A stretch of 7,188 nt of DNA from positions 1 to 7,188 of the forward strand of contig JALZUX010000174.1 in the NCBI GenBank assembly GCA_023301405.1. Reading direction: 5' to 3'. Every line of letters begins with the position of its first letter. The stretch's first letter is position 1. The stretch is from Granulosicoccaceae bacterium. Lineage in GTDB: Bacteria > Pseudomonadota > Gammaproteobacteria > Granulosicoccales > Granulosicoccaceae. The notes under the pieces were generated by a model. That model ran no database searches. It saw nothing but the letters and a program-made list of their open reading frames with translations, and was not told where the DNA came from. This document shows positions 5,403-7,188 of the stretch, in pieces. The position numbers were made by a program, and so were the translations under genes.

Positions 5403-7186
5403 GCCGGTTTCTCGATGCAATACGGAACCAAAGCAAGTCCCCTAGTGGTGATGGGGCTCGTGCTTATAAAGGAAAGATTGTTGATGCCGGTGATGTGCTT
5501 GGTCCGCGTGTGGGTCCCCAACTAGTTGATGAGTCAGAAGAATTATTAATTCATCCATCGAGCGTCGACAATAACGCCTCCACACAACCATCGAGTGGCG
5601 CGGCAACTGATCCGCACGTTGACCTAACTAATTACTCTGATCAACAACAGCAGGTGGCCTCTCGAAGTAGTGAGCCTCTGCCGAATACGGTCGACACCCA
5701 AACGTACTTTGCTGATAACGGTGAAGGCAGCGCCCCGGCTTTACCCGATAGGGCATCCACAAATGTTGAGATTGATCAGCCATCCATGTCTCATCGAAGC
5801 GCTTTTTCATTCCGTAACCTTGATCCCTTGTTTTACTTGATTGTCGGCATAGCTGCGGTCGGGTTGTTTGTGTGTCTCTATGCGTTGATCACCCAGAATG
5901 ATGCCTATTTTGAGCGGGAATATCAGCAGTTACAAAAAGAGAGTGCGGCACTGCAGGCGAGGCTTGCAGCAAGCGCAAGATTAGGAGCTGCGTTGACTGC
6001 CGCAACCGCCGCGCAAACAGACACTATTGTAGCCGCAGAAACAGTTGTACCAGCATTAGAAACGTCGCCTGATGATGTTGTTGAAACTCCTGTGACTAGG
6101 ATTGAAAGCCCTGACCCAGAAGCTCCTCGGGTGCCGGTAGTGGAGATCCAGACGCCTGAGCCAGAAATAGCTGTGTCGGAAGTCACCGCTGCCGATGCTC
6201 AACCCCCAACGGAAAATCCGCAGCAGGTTGGCGTGGCTGAGCAATCTTCTGGCGACTCTGTGTTGTTGTTACTTCAGCAAGAGATGGAAAGCCTGCGCGC
6301 GGCAATAACGAGTCAAGATGAAAAAATATCGCGTCTTGAGCAAGATAACTTTGAACTTACTTCTATTCTTGGTAGTTCACCAGTCGAAGAGAGTGTGGTA
6401 AGTGAGCCCGCTTCTCAGGTTGTTTCTCAGGTTGTTCCTCAAGCCCCTACAGAGAGTGTGTCACAAGCTGTTTCACGACCCGTTAGTTCAACCGCAGAAG
6501 CATCAGTGGTTGTCGATAATACGCCCGCTACTCCATCGCAGTCGAGCCCGTCTGTGTCGATAAAGGAGAGCCCACGGTTAGAAGCTCCCGTGAGTGCTTC
6601 AGAGACAGAAATGACTGACTTGGTGAAGCAGGGCTATCTTGCTTATCATGCCGAGAACTTTACAAAAGCGTCAAGCTTTTACGGTAAGGCGTTGGAATTT
6701 GATCCCTACGATCGTGATGCAAACCTTGGAGTTGCGGCAACGGCACACGCACTAAGTGATTTTAAGCTTGCTGAGGATCGGTACAGGCATTTACTAACGC
6801 TTGACCCCGTTGACGAAGTCGCCTTCTCTGCGCTGTTAAATTTGTCCAGTTCGGGAGGGCAGGGTTCAACTATTGAGTTTGAACTTGAGCAGCACGCACA
6901 ATATGTTAATGATTCGCAGCAGCTTTACGCGATTCTTGGTAACTACTATAGCCATAAAAAGCGCTGGGTTGACGCAGAGAAATTCTACGCAATTGCTGTA
7001 CAAGGTGGTACAAACAACCCTGACTATTGGTTTAACTATGCGGTGGCACTGGACAATCTAGGCCGTACCGAGCGGGCAGCGGAATACTATTCGCAAGCGT
7101 TGTCAGCCATCGACAGCGCTCCATACTCATTTGATGAAATAGTTGCCCGTCAGCGGCTGCAGTCGTTGTTGACTGTTGATCAATAG
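5399..7186 (+). CDS. Inner-membrane TPR protein, MshN/GspB-like pilus assembly factor
   Basis: This 595-residue protein is predicted to sit in the inner membrane with its N-terminus in the cytoplasm. Parts in order: an N-terminal motif MSRFLDAIRNQ; a polar, low-complexity cytoplasmic segment to about 140; one transmembrane helix (about 143-164); a short coiled coil (168-193); an acidic Pro/Val/Thr linker (200-285); a second coiled coil (288-322); a Ser/Val/Pro linker (325-400); and TPR repeats (about 404-575). The clearest TPR units are at 406-439, 440-473, 507-540 and 541-574. A membrane helix plus C-terminal TPRs right after mshL fits MshN. The start motif resembles the MSxxLDAL opening I recall in GspB/ExeB proteins, which work with an ExeA-type ATPase in secretin assembly. 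UUG start and 4-base overlap indicate coupling to mshL. The gene is complete: TAG at 7184-7186. No symbol is given because overall similarity to MshN outside the TPRs cannot be judged here. Confidence 0.85.
   Translation: MSRFLDAIRNQSKSPSGDGARAYKGKIVDAGDVLGPRVGPQLVDESEELLIHPSSVDNNASTQPSSGAATDPHVDLTNYSDQQQQVASRSSEPLPNTVDTQTYFADNGEGSAPALPDRASTNVEIDQPSMSHRSAFSFRNLDPLFYLIVGIAAVGLFVCLYALITQNDAYFEREYQQLQKESAALQARLAASARLGAALTAATAAQTDTIVAAETVVPALETSPDDVVETPVTRIESPDPEAPRVPVVEIQTPEPEIAVSEVTAADAQPPTENPQQVGVAEQSSGDSVLLLLQQEMESLRAAITSQDEKISRLEQDNFELTSILGSSPVEESVVSEPASQVVSQVVPQAPTESVSQAVSRPVSSTAEASVVVDNTPATPSQSSPSVSIKESPRLEAPVSASETEMTDLVKQGYLAYHAENFTKASSFYGKALEFDPYDRDANLGVAATAHALSDFKLAEDRYRHLLTLDPVDEVAFSALLNLSSSGGQGSTIEFELEQHAQYVNDSQQLYAILGNYYSHKKRWVDAEKFYAIAVQGGTNNPDYWFNYAVALDNLGRTERAAEYYSQALSAIDSAPYSFDEIVARQRLQSLLTVDQ
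6412..6436 (+). repeat. 12-bp tandem repeat in the linker of the TPR protein
   Basis: TTCTCAGGTTGT occurs twice in exact tandem (6412-6423, 6424-6435). A third, decayed unit beginning TCCTCAAG follows. They encode SQVV-SQVV-PQAP at residues 339-350, in the periplasmic linker before the TPRs. Because the unit is four codons long, copy-number changes would lengthen or shorten the linker without shifting the frame. Confidence 0.75.
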
Positions 7187-7188
7187 CG

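Overview
The window looks like chromosome from a gammaproteobacterium, probably an aquatic or marine one. The strongest evidence is gene order: a membrane-anchored rhodanese (yibN type), grxC, secB and gpsA run in the same direction, the order known from Escherichia coli. trmL is nearby, as in E. coli, but here it lies on the opposite strand and no cysE separates it from gpsA. MSHA-type pilus genes next to this block fit Alteromonadales, Cellvibrionales, Vibrionales and relatives. The sequence alone does not justify naming a genus.

Layout: (1) 1-540 holds no convincing gene. It contains two diverged copies of a ~45-bp element, one inside a possible hairpin, and several short inverted repeats. 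(2) 541-2930 (+) carries yibN-like rhodanese, grxC, secB and gpsA, with gaps of about 55-80 bp, covering sulfur/thiol chemistry, protein export and phospholipid precursor synthesis. (3) 3010-3465 (-) is trmL, a tRNA wobble-base 2'-O-methyltransferase that converges on gpsA. (4) 3466-3590 is a divergent intergenic region with a -35-like TTGACT and a perfect 7-bp-arm inverted repeat just ahead of the mshL ribosome binding site. (5) 3591-7186 (+) holds two translationally coupled genes. The first is an outer-membrane secretin lipoprotein of the MshL family. The second is a large inner-membrane protein with a cytoplasmic N-terminus, one transmembrane helix, coiled coils, proline-rich linkers and C-terminal TPRs, of MshN/GspB-like architecture.

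The last two genes probably help build the envelope-spanning part of a type IV pilus (MSHA-like): the secretin forms the outer-membrane channel and the TPR protein reaches across the periplasm towards it. The locus is unusual. The mshI/J/K genes expected before mshL are absent, and so is the mshM AAA ATPase expected between mshL and mshN. The second gene starts at UUG inside the mshL stop codon. I found no entirely new system. The most interesting parts are the rearranged MSHA-like pair and its leader hairpin, the divergent 595-residue TPR protein, the CGFC glutaredoxin and the paired repeats at the left end.
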